Positions 16,328 to 25,654 of a stretch of DNA of 64,000 nt are shown here, in pieces. Every line of letters begins with the position of its first letter. The first letter of the stretch is position 1. The DNA is from Flavobacterium johnsoniae. Lineage in GTDB: Bacteria; Bacteroidota; Bacteroidia; Flavobacteriales; Flavobacteriaceae. The notes below the pieces were generated by a model. The model worked only from the letters and a program-made list of their open reading frames with translations, had not been told where the DNA came from and did no database searches. A program made the translations under genes and the position numbers. The stretch lies in the NCBI RefSeq assembly GCF_030388325.1, contig NZ_CP103794.1:3224001-3288000 (forward strand). The letters run 5' to 3'.

Positions 16328-17044
16328 TTAATTCTGTCCAGCAGCAACTTTATCTACCAAAAACAGCAATTCTCCAGAAACGGGTTTAATCAATTGCATT
16401 GGATAAAGTGTTGGATTAAACTCTCCAGTTGTAACTTCTTTCAAAGCATGAACTTTCTTTTCGCCAAAAGCCACAACCACAATTTTTTCTGCTTTATTGA
16501 TTAATGGGGCAGTCAGCGTAATTCTGTACATTTTCTGCGGAGCTAAATAATAGGCGTCAACCCATTTGGTTTGTTCTTCTAAAACAGCTTCACCAGGGAA
16601 AAGAGAAGCCGTGTGTCCGTCGTCTCCCATACCTAATAAAATCAAGTCAAATTTACCTTCTTCTCCTAAAATCTTTTTAATGATTTCTTCGTAAGTAACG
16701 GCATATTCTTCAGGTGTAACGCCGTCTTTGTACATTTCAAAAATGTTTTCTTGCGGAATCGGAACGTGGCTTAATAATGTCGAGTAAGACATTTTAGCAT
16801 TACTCAAATCATCGTTTAATGGAACCCATCTTTCATCTCCCCAAAAAATATAAACTTTACTCCAGTCTATTTTATTTTTATAAGCATCAGAAGCTAATAA
16901 TTTATAGATTCCTGCTGGAGAAGAACCTCCAGTAAGCACGGCAGTAAATTTGCCATTTGCAGCAATTGCTTTCTGAGCCGATTCTACGAATAAATCTGCC
17001 GCAACTGTATTGATTTCTTCGGTGTTATTGTAAATCTGTATCAT
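16328..17044 (-). CDS. pgl: 6-phosphogluconolactonase
   Basis: Hydrolyses 6-phosphogluconolactone to 6-phosphogluconate, the second step of the oxidative pentose-phosphate pathway, in the cytosol. The protein has 238 residues, normal for DevB/Pgl-type enzymes. Family motifs are clear: LTGGSSPAGIYKLL (phosphate binding), IFWGDERWVPLND, and LGMGDDGHTASLFPG. Its start overlaps the end of zwf by 20 bases, which implies translational coupling. It is the third gene of gnd-zwf-pgl. It belongs to the glucosamine-6-phosphate-isomerase fold and not to the beta-propeller YbhE type. Confidence 0.95.
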   Translation of the reverse strand: MIQIYNNTEEINTVAADLFVESAQKAIAANGKFTAVLTGGSSPAGIYKLLASDAYKNKIDWSKVYIFWGDERWVPLNDDLSNAKMSYSTLLSHVPIPQENIFEMYKDGVTPEEYAVTYEEIIKKILGEEGKFDLILLGMGDDGHTASLFPGEAVLEEQTKWVDAYYLAPQKMYRITLTAPLINKAEKIVVVAFGEKKVHALKEVTTGEFNPTLYPMQLIKPVSGELLFLVDKVAAGQN

Positions 17045-18563
17045 TTAAAACTTCTTCTTCTTTTTTTGTTTGTGTATTCGGAATCCATTTGTGTCCTTGG
17101 CGAGCCAACAATTCGTCAGCTTCTTCAGGTCCCCAGCTTCCTGCTTTGTAATTTGGGAAATTCTTTGGAGCAGTTGTTTTCCAAACTTGCTGAATGGTAT
17201 CAATTGCGTCCCAAGCTTCTTCCACCTGATCCCAACGCATAAATAGAGTAGGATCGCCTAATAATGCATCTGCAATTAATGTTTCGTATGCTTCTGGTGA
17301 CATTGTTGAACAGGCAAAATAATCAAAAACCATTTCTGCAGGTCTTAAAGACATTGACAAGCCTGGTTTTTTGGTCATAAACTGCAGTTTAATGTCCATT
17401 GAAGGTTGAATGTTGATAATCAATCTATTTGGTGTCATTCCTTCTTTTCCATAAGAAAATGAAGAATGCGGAACTGGTTTAAACTGAATAATGATAGAAG
17501 ATTGTTTTTCTTCCATTCTTTTTCCAGAACGCAAGTAAAACGGAATTCCCTGCCATCTCCAGTTGTCCAAATAAATCTTCATTGCTACGTAAGTTTCTGT
17601 ATTAGAATCTGGTGCAATGCCTTTATCTTGACGATATCCTGGAACAGGAACGCCTTTTATTTCTCCAGCATCGTATTGACCTCTAACAATATAATGATCT
17701 ACTTCATCTGGTTTTATACGACGGATTGATTTTAAAACATCTGCTTTTCGGTTACGGATATCATCTGCATTTAAAGATGCAGGCGCTTCCATAGCTGTCA
17801 TACATAAAATTTGAAGCAAATGGTTCTGAATCATATCTTTTAATGCTCCAACACCTTCGTAAAATCCGCCTCGTTCTTCAACGCCGACTTCTTCTGCAAC
17901 GGTAATTTGTACAAAATCAATGAAATTACGACTCCATAAAGGTTCAAACATTGAATTTCCAAAACGGAAAGCCAAAATATTCTGAACTGTCTCTTTACCT
18001 AAATAATGGTCGATTCTATAAATCTGCTCTTCTTTGAAAGTCTGCGAAAGCATTTCATTCAATTCAATTGCAGATGTTTTATCGTATCCAAAAGGTTTTT
18101 CAATAATAATACGATCTTGTTTCGGGTTTGCCGCAAGTCCGATTTTTTTGATGTTGCTTGAAATCGTTGAAATAAAAGAAGGCGTAATAGAAAGATAGAA
18201 AAGACGATTGGCACGTTCGCCAAAAGCCAGATCGAAATTGTTGATTTTTTCATTCAATCCGATATACGATTCTTCTTTGTCAATATCAAGACTATGGTAG
18301 GTTATGTGCGAAAGAAATTTTTCAGTTTCTGGATCATCAATTCCTTTTCTTCTTGAAAAAAGATTTAGGTTTTCTGCGACATAACTGCGAAAATCCTCAT
18401 TGGTTTTTTCTGCTCTTCCAAGAGCAATTATCTGAAACTTTTCAGACATACGTCCGTCAAGGTACAGATTTTGAAATGCGGGAAAGAGCTTTCTCTTTGC
18501 CAAATCTCCGGTTCCTCCAAAAATAACAATGATTGTTGGATTCTTTAGTTTATTTTTAGTCAT
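17025..18563 (-). CDS. zwf: Glucose-6-phosphate 1-dehydrogenase
   Basis: Oxidises glucose-6-phosphate to 6-phosphogluconolactone with reduction of NADP+, the entry step of the oxidative pentose-phosphate pathway. The protein has 512 residues. IIVIFGGTGDLAKRKLFPAF is the dinucleotide-binding turn, and RIDHYLGKETVQNILAFRFGN holds the active-site signature (RIDHYLGKE) with the catalytic His and the substrate Lys. The C-terminal domain is complete, ending EELLARQGHKWIP plus a short tail. It sits 28 bases after gnd and overlaps pgl by 20 bases. Confidence 0.97.
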   Translation of the reverse strand: MTKNKLKNPTIIVIFGGTGDLAKRKLFPAFQNLYLDGRMSEKFQIIALGRAEKTNEDFRSYVAENLNLFSRRKGIDDPETEKFLSHITYHSLDIDKEESYIGLNEKINNFDLAFGERANRLFYLSITPSFISTISSNIKKIGLAANPKQDRIIIEKPFGYDKTSAIELNEMLSQTFKEEQIYRIDHYLGKETVQNILAFRFGNSMFEPLWSRNFIDFVQITVAEEVGVEERGGFYEGVGALKDMIQNHLLQILCMTAMEAPASLNADDIRNRKADVLKSIRRIKPDEVDHYIVRGQYDAGEIKGVPVPGYRQDKGIAPDSNTETYVAMKIYLDNWRWQGIPFYLRSGKRMEEKQSSIIIQFKPVPHSSFSYGKEGMTPNRLIINIQPSMDIKLQFMTKKPGLSMSLRPAEMVFDYFACSTMSPEAYETLIADALLGDPTLFMRWDQVEEAWDAIDTIQQVWKTTAPKNFPNYKAGSWGPEEADELLARQGHKWIPNTQTKKEEEVLNDTDLQ

Positions 18564-18591
18564 TGTGGTTGTAGTTGTGTTGCTTTAATTG

Positions 18592-20001
18592 TTATTCAGC
18601 CCATTGTGTATGGAAAACGCCTTCTTTGTCGATACGTTCGTAAGTATGCGCTCCAAAATAATCACGTTGTGCCTGAATTAGGTTTGTTGGCAAGTTTGCA
18701 GAACGGTAAGCATCAAAATACGCTAACGAATTCATCAATCCAGAAACAGGCAATCCTTGTTGAACGGCGAACTGGATTACAGCTCTCATTCCTGATTGGT
18801 TTTCTGTTAATTTTGAAGCAATTCCACCATCTAAAAGTAAGTTTGGCAAATCTGATTTTGCAACGTATGCTTTTCTGAAATCTTCTAAAATTGTAGCACG
18901 AATGATACATCCGCCACGCCAGATTTTAGCAACTGTTTCTAGATTTAATCCATAATTGTATTCTTTAGAAGCGGTGTGAAGTTGCGCTAATCCTTGTGCA
19001 TAAGTTACAACGATAGAGAAAAACAAAGACGATTTTAAAGCTGCAATTGCTTCGCTTTGAGAAACATTAGAATCAGTTGCATTCCAAACTAATTTTTTAG
19101 CAGCTTCAATTCTTTCTGGTTTTGTTTTAGACATATCGCGCATGTTAACTGCAGCGTCAATAGTAGGAACTGGCACTTGTAAATCCATCGCATTTTGCGA
19201 AGTCCATTTTCCTGTACCTTTAGATCTTGCCCAATCTGAGATTTTGTTGATTAATTGAGTTCCATCTTCATCTTTTTGTCTTAAGATGTTTCCAGTAATT
19301 TCAATTAAATATGATCTTAAATCATCCGTTTGATTCCATTCTGCAAAAGTTTTCTGAATCGTTTCATCATCCAATTTATAACCTCTTTTCATTAGGTCAT
19401 AAATTTCAGAAATCAACTGCATAATTCCGTACTCGATTCCGTTGTGAACCATTTTTACGTAGTTTCCAGCAGAACCGTTTCCTAAATATTCTACACAAGG
19501 TTCTCCGTCAACTTTTGCAGCAATTGCTTCAAAAATAGGGCGAAGTCTTTCGTAAGCTTTTTGATCTCCACCTGGCATCATAGCAGGACCGAAGCGTGCG
19601 CCTTTTTCACCGCCAGAAATTCCCATTCCGAAGAAATGAATTCCTTTTTCAGATAATTCTAAAAATCTTCTGTCGGTATCAGTGAAATAAGTATTTCCAC
19701 CGTCGATAATAATATCTCCTTTATCTAAATGAGGAAGTAAGCTTGCAATAGCGCTATCAACAGGTTTTCCTGCAGGAACCAATAACATTATCGCTCTTGG
19801 CTGTTGAATAAGTTCTACAAAATGCTTCACATCTGTAGTTGCTTCAATAGTATGATCTGCATCAGCTTCCTGCTGAAGAGAATTGACTTTTTCTGTATCT
19901 AAATCTAAACCTGCTGCCGCGAAGTTATGGCTAGCAATATTTAAAAGTAAGTTACGGCCCATTACACCGAGTCCTACAATTCCAAAATCAAATTTGTTCA
20001 T
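18592..20001 (-). CDS. gnd: 6-phosphogluconate dehydrogenase, decarboxylating
   Basis: Converts 6-phosphogluconate to ribulose-5-phosphate and CO2 with NADP+. The protein has about 469 residues and is of the long, homodimeric class. Landmarks are GIVGLGVMGRNLLLNI (dinucleotide binding), GMGISGGEKGARFGPAMMPGG (substrate and catalytic Ser region), KMVHNGIEYGIMQLISE with the catalytic Lys, and a full C-terminus with AQRDYFGAHTYERID. A frame three codons longer begins with TTG at 20010; ATG 20001 is chosen. It is the first gene of the pentose-phosphate operon gnd-zwf-pgl. Confidence 0.97.
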   Translation of the reverse strand: MNKFDFGIVGLGVMGRNLLLNIASHNFAAAGLDLDTEKVNSLQQEADADHTIEATTDVKHFVELIQQPRAIMLLVPAGKPVDSAIASLLPHLDKGDIIIDGGNTYFTDTDRRFLELSEKGIHFFGMGISGGEKGARFGPAMMPGGDQKAYERLRPIFEAIAAKVDGEPCVEYLGNGSAGNYVKMVHNGIEYGIMQLISEIYDLMKRGYKLDDETIQKTFAEWNQTDDLRSYLIEITGNILRQKDEDGTQLINKISDWARSKGTGKWTSQNAMDLQVPVPTIDAAVNMRDMSKTKPERIEAAKKLVWNATDSNVSQSEAIAALKSSLFFSIVVTYAQGLAQLHTASKEYNYGLNLETVAKIWRGGCIIRATILEDFRKAYVAKSDLPNLLLDGGIASKLTENQSGMRAVIQFAVQQGLPVSGLMNSLAYFDAYRSANLPTNLIQAQRDYFGAHTYERIDKEGVFHTQWAE

Positions 20002-20010
20002 AGTTTTCAA

Positions 20011-20277
20011 TTAACTAAATTATTAGAAGAATGTTTTTTCTAGCAAAAAGTAAGAGAAAGTTTGGTAATTCTTTTTCAATCAATGTTTTGCAGAAAAACA
20101 AAGTTTATTTTAATCTTACATTTAAAAATGTAGAGCGCTAAGTTAGAGAAAAATGATGAAAAATGAGGAGTAAAATAGTTCACTTTTGGCCTTTATTGTG
20201 ATACTTTTATAGGTGTTAAAAATACACTTATAATGCTGTTTTTGAACTATATCGTTGTAATTGGTAAAGTCGTATTA
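20011..20277. other. Gene-free stretch upstream of gnd
   Basis: This is the first part of a 406-base gap (20002-20407) between gnd and the antiporter. It should hold the gnd promoter, but I could not find a clean TAnnTTTG element. The second part of the gap holds repeats (20278-20398). No ORF of note is present. Confidence 0.4.
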
Positions 20278-20310
20278 AACTTTGTCAAAGTTCGAAACTT
20301 TGACAAAGTT
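20278..20310. repeat. Family-3 double palindrome, copy 2
   Basis: Arms AACTTTGTCAAAGTT and AACTTTGACAAAGTT with a CGA spacer. The arms are perfect reverse complements, and compared with the copy at 6193 the variable centre base of each arm changed in a compensatory way (G/C there, T/A here). A family-1 fragment follows 18 bases later. Confidence 0.85.
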
Positions 20311-20328
20311 GACTTCATATACGCAAAG

Positions 20329-20398
20329 CTATGTGTGAGAAACTAGTTTCTTTTAGTATTCTTTTTTCAAGAAATTAAAATCTATGTTTCTATGTGTT
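20329..20398. repeat. Family-1 repeat fragment, copy D (inverted half element)
   Basis: 70 bp running from CTATGTGTGAGAAACTAG to CTATGTTTCTATGTGTT. It matches the reverse complement of the left half of copy B, including the AGAAACTAGTTTCT palindrome. The right half is missing. It lies at the 3' side of the frameshifted antiporter gene. Confidence 0.75.
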
Positions 20399-20407
20399 TA
20401 AAAAAAA

Positions 20408-21476
20408 TCAAGGGTAAATCATCAAAAACATAAAAGCAAATAAATTAACCAAAAGCACCACGCCATAAACAATATTCGATTTTCCTTTGCTTAAAGAAAG
20501 CATAACTGTAAAAACAGATAGTGCTAAAAGTACAATCGATTTAATATCGAGTCCGAGAACAATTGGCATTCCCATTATAATACAAACGGCCGCAACACTC
20601 GGAATTGTCAATCCGATACTGGCAAGAGCAGAACCTAAAGCCAAGTTTAAGCTTGTTTGCAATCTGTTTTTTCGCAATTATCGCTGCAATTGCTTCGGGT
20701 AATAAAATAATTATAGCGATAATAACTCCAACTAAAGATTTCGGAAGATTGTAGCCTATAATAATAGTCTCAATAGTAGGAGAAAGGGTTTTGGCAAGTA
20801 AAACTACAATTCCTAAACTCACCAAAAGAAAAATAAGACTGGTATAAAATGTTTTATTATTGATTTCTATCGGATGAGTTTTAGCATCTTCATCGGTTCC
20901 GTTTGTTAGAAAATATTGGCGATAACCCTTTGTTTGTGCAAATAAAAATGAGCCATAAATAACCAAACAGGCAATAGAAGCAAAGATAAGTTGTGGAGTT
21001 GAATAATAGGAACCATGAACACTTTCCGTAAAAGTTGGAAAAACTAATGTAAAGACAATAATCGAAATCAGTGAAACTAAACCAATGGTTACAGAAGAAG
21101 TAGAGAAATTCTGTTCGTAATGTTTGATGCTTCCAATGAGAAGACACAATCCGATAATACCATTTAAGATCAGCATTGTCGCGGCGTAAACGGTGTCGCG
21201 GGCAAGAGAAGCTGCTTCAGAACCTTCAGAAAGCATTAAAGACACGATAATAGAAACTTCAATTACAGTGATTGAAATAGCCAAAATTATGGTTCCATAA
21301 GGTTCTCCAACACGTTCTGCAATAATTTCAGAATGATGAACAGCCGACATTACACTAAGAATAAGTAAAATACTAGCAACAATTTGAAAAATACTGCTGT
21401 TGTCGACTAATCCGCTAAATAAAAGAACCCAAGATAGAATTGGAATAATGATGGTCCACTGTAATAATTGTTTCAT
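20408..21476 (-). pseudogene. ChaA-like cation:proton antiporter, single frameshift
   Basis: Inner-membrane Ca2+/Na+:H+ antiporter of the CaCA/ChaA type, split over two frames. The 5' part (from ATG 21476) encodes about 268 residues with seven or so hydrophobic helices and IIILLPEAIAAIIAK. The 3' part is in the next frame and continues with NRLQTSLNLALGSALASIGL, the conserved second half, to the stop near 20408. The break is in a run of six A (minus strand; 20667-20672 plus strand). With five A the two parts join into one normal protein of about 356 residues. Frame 1 otherwise runs on into unrelated residues. This is either a real mutation, a slippage site, or a sequencing error. Confidence 0.85.
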
Positions 21477-21668
21477 TTGGTAGTTTTTAAAATTAGCTAT
21501 AATGCCGATAAGACGAACAGAATCGTTTTTTTCTCTTTTCTGTAAGATAGGATTTTTATAGTTAAAAATGATATAGAAACTACATTTTTAAGCACTTTTT
21601 AAGCTCAAATTAGATGTTCGAGCTTAAAAAATGATTTATTTATGAAGAATTAAATCTGAAATTTAAGC

Positions 21669-22067
21669 CTAAATAATACTTAAAATAGTTTTCGGAATTT
21701 CGGCGAAAGCTTCAAAAGAATAAGGCTTAATCAAATAAGCTTTAACGCCCATATCATCGCATTTTTCTTTGTAAGATGGGTTAATGCTTGTTGAATAAAC
21801 AAAACACGGAATATCTTTTAATTCTTTAGTATTTAGAATTTCTTGCAACGCTTCAATACCATCAATAATTGGCATGTTGATATCGGTAAGAATAACGTCG
21901 GGATTTTGGTTGGATTCGTTTTTTAAGTAATTCAGCAGTTCTTCGCCATTAGCAACAATGCTTACTTTGCTAAAACTAGGGTTATTATTAAAAGTTTCTG
22001 ACATAACATCTGCATCATCGATGTCGTCTTCGGCAATTAGAATATGTAAATTATATTTTTCTGGCAT
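21669..22067 (-). CDS. Single-domain response regulator (receiver only)
   Basis: CheY-like receiver of 132 residues with no output domain. The acidic pocket is IAEDDIDD (about 11-18), the phospho-acceptor is Asp62 in ILTDINMPIIDG, and the conserved Lys is in AYLIKPYSFEAF. It starts one base after the histidine kinase gene and is the last gene of the Kai operon, so it should take phosphate from that kinase. It resembles the Rcp1-type receivers often paired with phytochrome kinases in related genomes. The downstream target is unknown. Confidence 0.93.
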   Translation of the reverse strand: MPEKYNLHILIAEDDIDDADVMSETFNNNPSFSKVSIVANGEELLNYLKNESNQNPDVILTDINMPIIDGIEALQEILNTKELKDIPCFVYSTSINPSYKEKCDDMGVKAYLIKPYSFEAFAEIPKTILSII

Positions 22068-22068
22068 T

Positions 22069-23325
22069 TTATAAAATTGGGAAGTAAAGGTTAAATACTG
22101 TTCCTTCGTTCAATGTACTTTCGACTGTAATATTTCCAGAATGGTTTTCCATAATTTTTTTACAAATGGCAAGACCAATACCGTTTCCTGAATATTCGTT
22201 TCGGGCGTGCAGTCGCTGAAAGATGACAAAGATTTTAAGCAAATGAGATTCTTCCATTCCAATGCCGTTATCTTTAATCTGAACTTTTACAAATTTAGCA
22301 TTTTGGTTTGGTATTTCAGCATCTAAATTTTCTTCTTGATAAATTTCTATTACAGGAGAAATGTTAGTTTTACTGTATTTAATCGCGTTCGAAATAAGAT
22401 TAGAGAAAAGCTGTCGCATTTGTACTCTTGAAGCTTTAATTCTAGGCAGTTTTCCTGTTTTAATACTTGCATTTTTATCAGAAATTATAATTTCAAAATC
22501 CTCAAGAACTTCTGAAATTACAGTTTTTAAATCTATTTCGGTTCGTTCTTCTTGTGCCGTGTGCGAGGAATATTGAACTAAATCATCTACAAGCGAATTT
22601 AATCGAAGAGCAGATAACTTCATGACATTTATTGCTTTAACGTCCGATTCTTTGAAATAACTTTGGTCAATTCTGCTGGTATTCATGACAATTTTTCGCA
22701 GTGGTTCTTTTAAATCGTGCGATATTACATGAATAAATTCCTCCAGATTACGATTTGTTTTATTGAGTTCGTTTATTTTTTCTTCTAATTCTTTTTGGTG
22801 TTTAATTAGAGCTTCCTCGTGTTTTTTCTTTTCTGTCAAATCGGTAATTACAATTCCGATGGCTTCTACAGCAGGTTCAAGATCAGTTAAGGCAATATAG
22901 GCAGGGAAAATCTTTTTTTCATTTTCCGATTTTAAAAGAATTTCATGAGTTGTAATACCGTAGCGCAACGCTTCTATTATAGATACAAATTGTGTGGGAC
23001 TAACAAAATACTCGCTTAAGTAATTTCCAATTATTTTCTCTGACGGAATTCCGACTAATTTCGAAAAATATTCATTGCAATAAAGAATGAGCCCTTTTCT
23101 AGAAATACTCAGAGCGCCCTGTCCAAATTTTTCAATAAGAAGGCGATAAGTATAATCGGCAGTTTCTAAAGAGTAAAGTTCGGGAACACCATTGCTGCTT
23201 ACTACAAGTGCATCTACATCTCCTTGTTTTATGGCATTGACAATACTGTTTGACTCATAAAGTTCTTCCTTTAATGATTCAATTTCTGCTAATAATGCGG
23301 CTATATTTTTTTTGTTATCCTCCAA
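22069..23325 (-). CDS. PAS-domain sensor histidine kinase in the Kai operon
   Basis: Soluble histidine kinase of 418 residues. A short N-terminal helix precedes a PAS domain (about 55-165, GALSISRKGLILYCNEYFSKLVG), a coiled linker, and a HisKA domain with His203 in HVISHDLKEPLRKI. The ATPase domain shows NLISNAIKYSK, DNGIGMEE and YSGNGIGLAICKKIM. There is no membrane segment. The start must be TTG 23325: an in-frame stop lies a few codons upstream and no ATG or GTG occurs near. It overlaps the second kaiB by 11 bases, so the two are translationally coupled. Likely receives a signal from the KaiB/KaiC proteins and passes phosphate to the receiver at 21669. Confidence 0.9.
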   Translation of the reverse strand: MEDNKKNIAALLAEIESLKEELYESNSIVNAIKQGDVDALVVSSNGVPELYSLETADYTYRLLIEKFGQGALSISRKGLILYCNEYFSKLVGIPSEKIIGNYLSEYFVSPTQFVSIIEALRYGITTHEILLKSENEKKIFPAYIALTDLEPAVEAIGIVITDLTEKKKHEEALIKHQKELEEKINELNKTNRNLEEFIHVISHDLKEPLRKIVMNTSRIDQSYFKESDVKAINVMKLSALRLNSLVDDLVQYSSHTAQEERTEIDLKTVISEVLEDFEIIISDKNASIKTGKLPRIKASRVQMRQLFSNLISNAIKYSKTNISPVIEIYQEENLDAEIPNQNAKFVKVQIKDNGIGMEESHLLKIFVIFQRLHARNEYSGNGIGLAICKKIMENHSGNITVESTLNEGTVFNLYFPIL

Positions 23326-23626
23326 GCTTTTCGTTTATATTCAGTATATACAATACTTTTTCTTTATCTGATAAATCACCCAGAATAATTCTTTTTGGTT
23401 CTGGGTGAGTCTTTATTAATGTCGGAATCGCTACAATTTGATGAATAACAGCTTGTTCTTTATCTCGACTGATATCGACAATTTCTAATTCATAATTGTT
23501 TGTGAGGTAAGTGTCGCAGATTTTGCGTAAATTTTCTATTGCATGTCCTGATTTAACAGACATACCTGAAACAAAAAGCATAAACTTATGTTTGGTTGTA
23601 CTTGTGCCATCAGATGAATCTTCCAT
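23315..23626 (-). CDS. KaiB-like protein (second copy)
   Basis: KaiB/thioredoxin-fold protein of 103 residues. FMLFVSGMSVKSGHAIENLRKICDTYL matches the KaiB N-terminal half and VHQIVAIPTLIKTHPEPKRIILGDLSD its C-terminal half, with the conserved cis-type proline region in AIPTLIK. It carries a polar extension of about 13 residues before the fold. Cyanobacterial KaiB binds the KaiC CI ring and recruits clock output kinases. It differs clearly from the first kaiB, so the two are old paralogs. It lies two bases after kaiB 1 and overlaps the kinase gene. Confidence 0.9.
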   Translation of the reverse strand: MEDSSDGTSTTKHKFMLFVSGMSVKSGHAIENLRKICDTYLTNNYELEIVDISRDKEQAVIHQIVAIPTLIKTHPEPKRIILGDLSDKEKVLYILNINEKLGG

Positions 23627-23628
23627 GT

Positions 23629-23922
23629 CTAAGAGTTTATAGGTTTAATGTTAAGACCTACAAGCACTCTTTCTTCATTAGAAAGATCACCTATAATTTT
23701 ACGGATAGGTTCAGGAAATTTTCGCACCAAAGTTGGTACAGCCAAAATTTGATCGCCTTCTGCCAATTGCGGGTTTTTCAGTAAATCGATGATCTCGATG
23801 CTGTATTTCCCCTTTAAATATTCTTCTGCATACTTTTTTATATTCTCAAGCGCCTTGATTGATTTTGGCGTTTGTCCTGCTATATAAAGTAATAATTGCC
23901 ATTCGGCTACTTCTTTTTTCAT
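23629..23922 (-). CDS. KaiB-like protein (first copy)
   Basis: KaiB-family protein of 97 residues, close to the cyanobacterial length of about 102. [29 protein letters not shown] and [28 protein letters not shown] are the family's two conserved halves. It starts five bases after kaiC and ends two bases before the second kaiB gene. In clock systems KaiB refolds and binds phosphorylated KaiC; whether this one switches fold cannot be said from sequence. No kaiA homolog is nearby. Confidence 0.92.
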   Translation of the reverse strand: MKKEVAEWQLLLYIAGQTPKSIKALENIKKYAEEYLKGKYSIEIIDLLKNPQLAEGDQILAVPTLVRKFPEPIRKIIGDLSNEERVLVGLNIKPINS

Positions 23923-23927
23923 CTGAT

Positions 23928-25601
23928 TTATTTTTTCTTAGAAGATAGTTTTTCCTGCAATTCTTCTGTTGCTTTAAGGATACTTAATTCTTCTTCTGCC
24001 GACTCAAATTCGTTTCTTAATGCTTCAATATTGGCTTCGAGTACTTTACGTTTACGCTCAATTTCTCTGTCTTTTCTGCTAATCTCGTTTTGAAGCTTAA
24101 TATCAGACATGGTTTTCTTGAATTGATAAGATTGTCTTGCTGCGCCTGTTAAAATTCCTTGCGGACCTAATTCTACATCCAATAATTCGATTCCGTTACT
24201 TGTTATAACAAATTCTCTTACTTGATTAGAATGCCCCATTCCGCGTGCTTTGATGATAAAAATACCGCGATTTCTTTCGCCAATTCCCTCCATATCGCGA
24301 ACTGTAATCCAAGTATCTACTAATGAAGAAACTGATTCTTCTGCCAAATCAGGTCTGAAATTATCTGTTTGTTTGTTTAAAGAAGTAAACATTGCCGTAA
24401 TATTATTGGCTTTCAGCATATCAATTAATCGAACTAGCATCGAACGAACTTCGTGTTCACTTCCTACCGAAATAAGATTACTGATAGGATCAATAATAAT
24501 TGTCGTTGGAGCAAACTCTTTGATTAATTTTCTGAGCGTGAGCAAATGCAGTTCAAGACCATTTAAAGATGGGCGAGAGGAATGAATTTGCAAAATACCT
24601 TTTTTAATGTGTTTTTCAAGATCAATTCCAATAGATCTCATGTTGCGAACCAATTGATGCGGAGATTCTTCAAAAGCAAAATAAATTGTTCTTTCGTTCT
24701 TTTCGCATTGTTGGTTGGCAAAATAACAGGCAACAGTAGTTTTTGCCGTTCCAGCTGTTCCAGAAACCAAAATATTACTTCCACGATAAAAACCGCCTCC
24801 GTTAAACATTTCGTTTAGTCCGGGAACACCTGTAGAAATAATATCAGACGAAACTTCATTGTCTAATTTTAAAGACGTAATCGGAAGTACCGAAATTCCG
24901 TCTTCATCAATTAAAAATGGATATTCGTTTGTTCCATGTGTTGAACCTCTGTATTTTACAATTCGAAGTCTTCTAGTCGAAACCTGTTCAATTACGCGAT
25001 GATCGAGAACGATAACACAGTCCGAAACATATTCTTCAAGACCTTGACGAGTTAAAGTTGCTTCGCCACGTTCTCCAGTAATAACGGCTGTTACGCCTTT
25101 GGTTTTAAGCCAGTGAAATAATCTTCGTAATTCTGCTCTCAATATTGCTTGATTGTCAAGACCAGCAAATAACGATTCTATTGTATCTAGTACAACGCGA
25201 GTTGCTTTTATAGAATCGATGGCGTGACCTAAACGAATAAATAAACCGTCCAAATCGTATTCTCCAGCTTCTTCAATTTCTGATCTTTCTACACGAACGT
25301 GATCTACTACGAGCTTTTTATCTTTTTTAAGTTGTTCTAAATCAAAACCTAACGATTTAACATTTAGGGTAAGATCATCCGAAGGTTCTTCAAAAGACAT
25401 GAAAACTCCAGGTTCGTTATATTCTGTAATTCCTTTAATTAGGAATTGCATTGATAATAATGTTTTTCCGCATCCAGCGCCACCGCAGATTAAAGTTGGT
25501 CTTCCTTGTGGAAATCCTCCTTCCGTAATCTCGTCTAGCCCGTCAACTCCAGTAGGAGTTTTTGGAAATATAAAACTATGTGATGTTGTTTTTTCTTGCA
25601 C
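23928..25601 (-). CDS. kaiC: KaiC-family double RecA-type ATPase/autokinase
   Basis: KaiC homolog of 557 residues with two RecA-like domains, CI (about 15-245) and CII (about 255-480). Walker A motifs are GGAGCGKT (40-47) and GTAGTAKTT (281-289). Catalytic Glu pairs are present in both (Glu71-Glu72 and Glu311-Glu312). The autophosphorylation pair that is Ser-Thr in Synechococcus KaiC aligns with Ser425-Ser426 in [11 protein letters not shown] predicted coiled coil (about 500-550) replaces the usual KaiA-binding tail. The start is GTG 25601, supported by a TTG-N19-TATATTTG promoter. It is the first gene of kaiC-kaiB-kaiB-kinase-receiver. In non-cyanobacterial species such genes have been linked to stress responses or simple timers. 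Confidence 0.93.
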   Translation of the reverse strand: MQEKTTSHSFIFPKTPTGVDGLDEITEGGFPQGRPTLICGGAGCGKTLLSMQFLIKGITEYNEPGVFMSFEEPSDDLTLNVKSLGFDLEQLKKDKKLVVDHVRVERSEIEEAGEYDLDGLFIRLGHAIDSIKATRVVLDTIESLFAGLDNQAILRAELRRLFHWLKTKGVTAVITGERGEATLTRQGLEEYVSDCVIVLDHRVIEQVSTRRLRIVKYRGSTHGTNEYPFLIDEDGISVLPITSLKLDNEVSSDIISTGVPGLNEMFNGGGFYRGSNILVSGTAGTAKTTVACYFANQQCEKNERTIYFAFEESPHQLVRNMRSIGIDLEKHIKKGILQIHSSRPSLNGLELHLLTLRKLIKEFAPTTIIIDPISNLISVGSEHEVRSMLVRLIDMLKANNITAMFTSLNKQTDNFRPDLAEESVSSLVDTWITVRDMEGIGERNRGIFIIKARGMGHSNQVREFVITSNGIELLDVELGPQGILTGAARQSYQFKKTMSDIKLQNEISRKDREIERKRKVLEANIEALRNEFESAEEELSILKATEELQEKLSSKKK

Positions 25602-25624
25602 GATAATAAATTTCTGTATTGACT

Positions 25625-25654
25625 CAAATATACGTTTTCTTGCAAGATTTTCAA
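25625..25654 (-). promoter_or_regulatory. Promoter of the kaiC operon
   Basis: On the minus strand TTG (25654-25652), 19 bases, then TATATTTG (25632-25625). This is the standard Bacteroidota -33/-7 arrangement. It lies 23 bases ahead of the GTG start, giving a short leader. Confidence 0.7.

Noticed and set aside
21669..25654. Search for a kaiA gene near kaiBC
   Set aside because: None of the neighbouring ORFs resembles KaiA.
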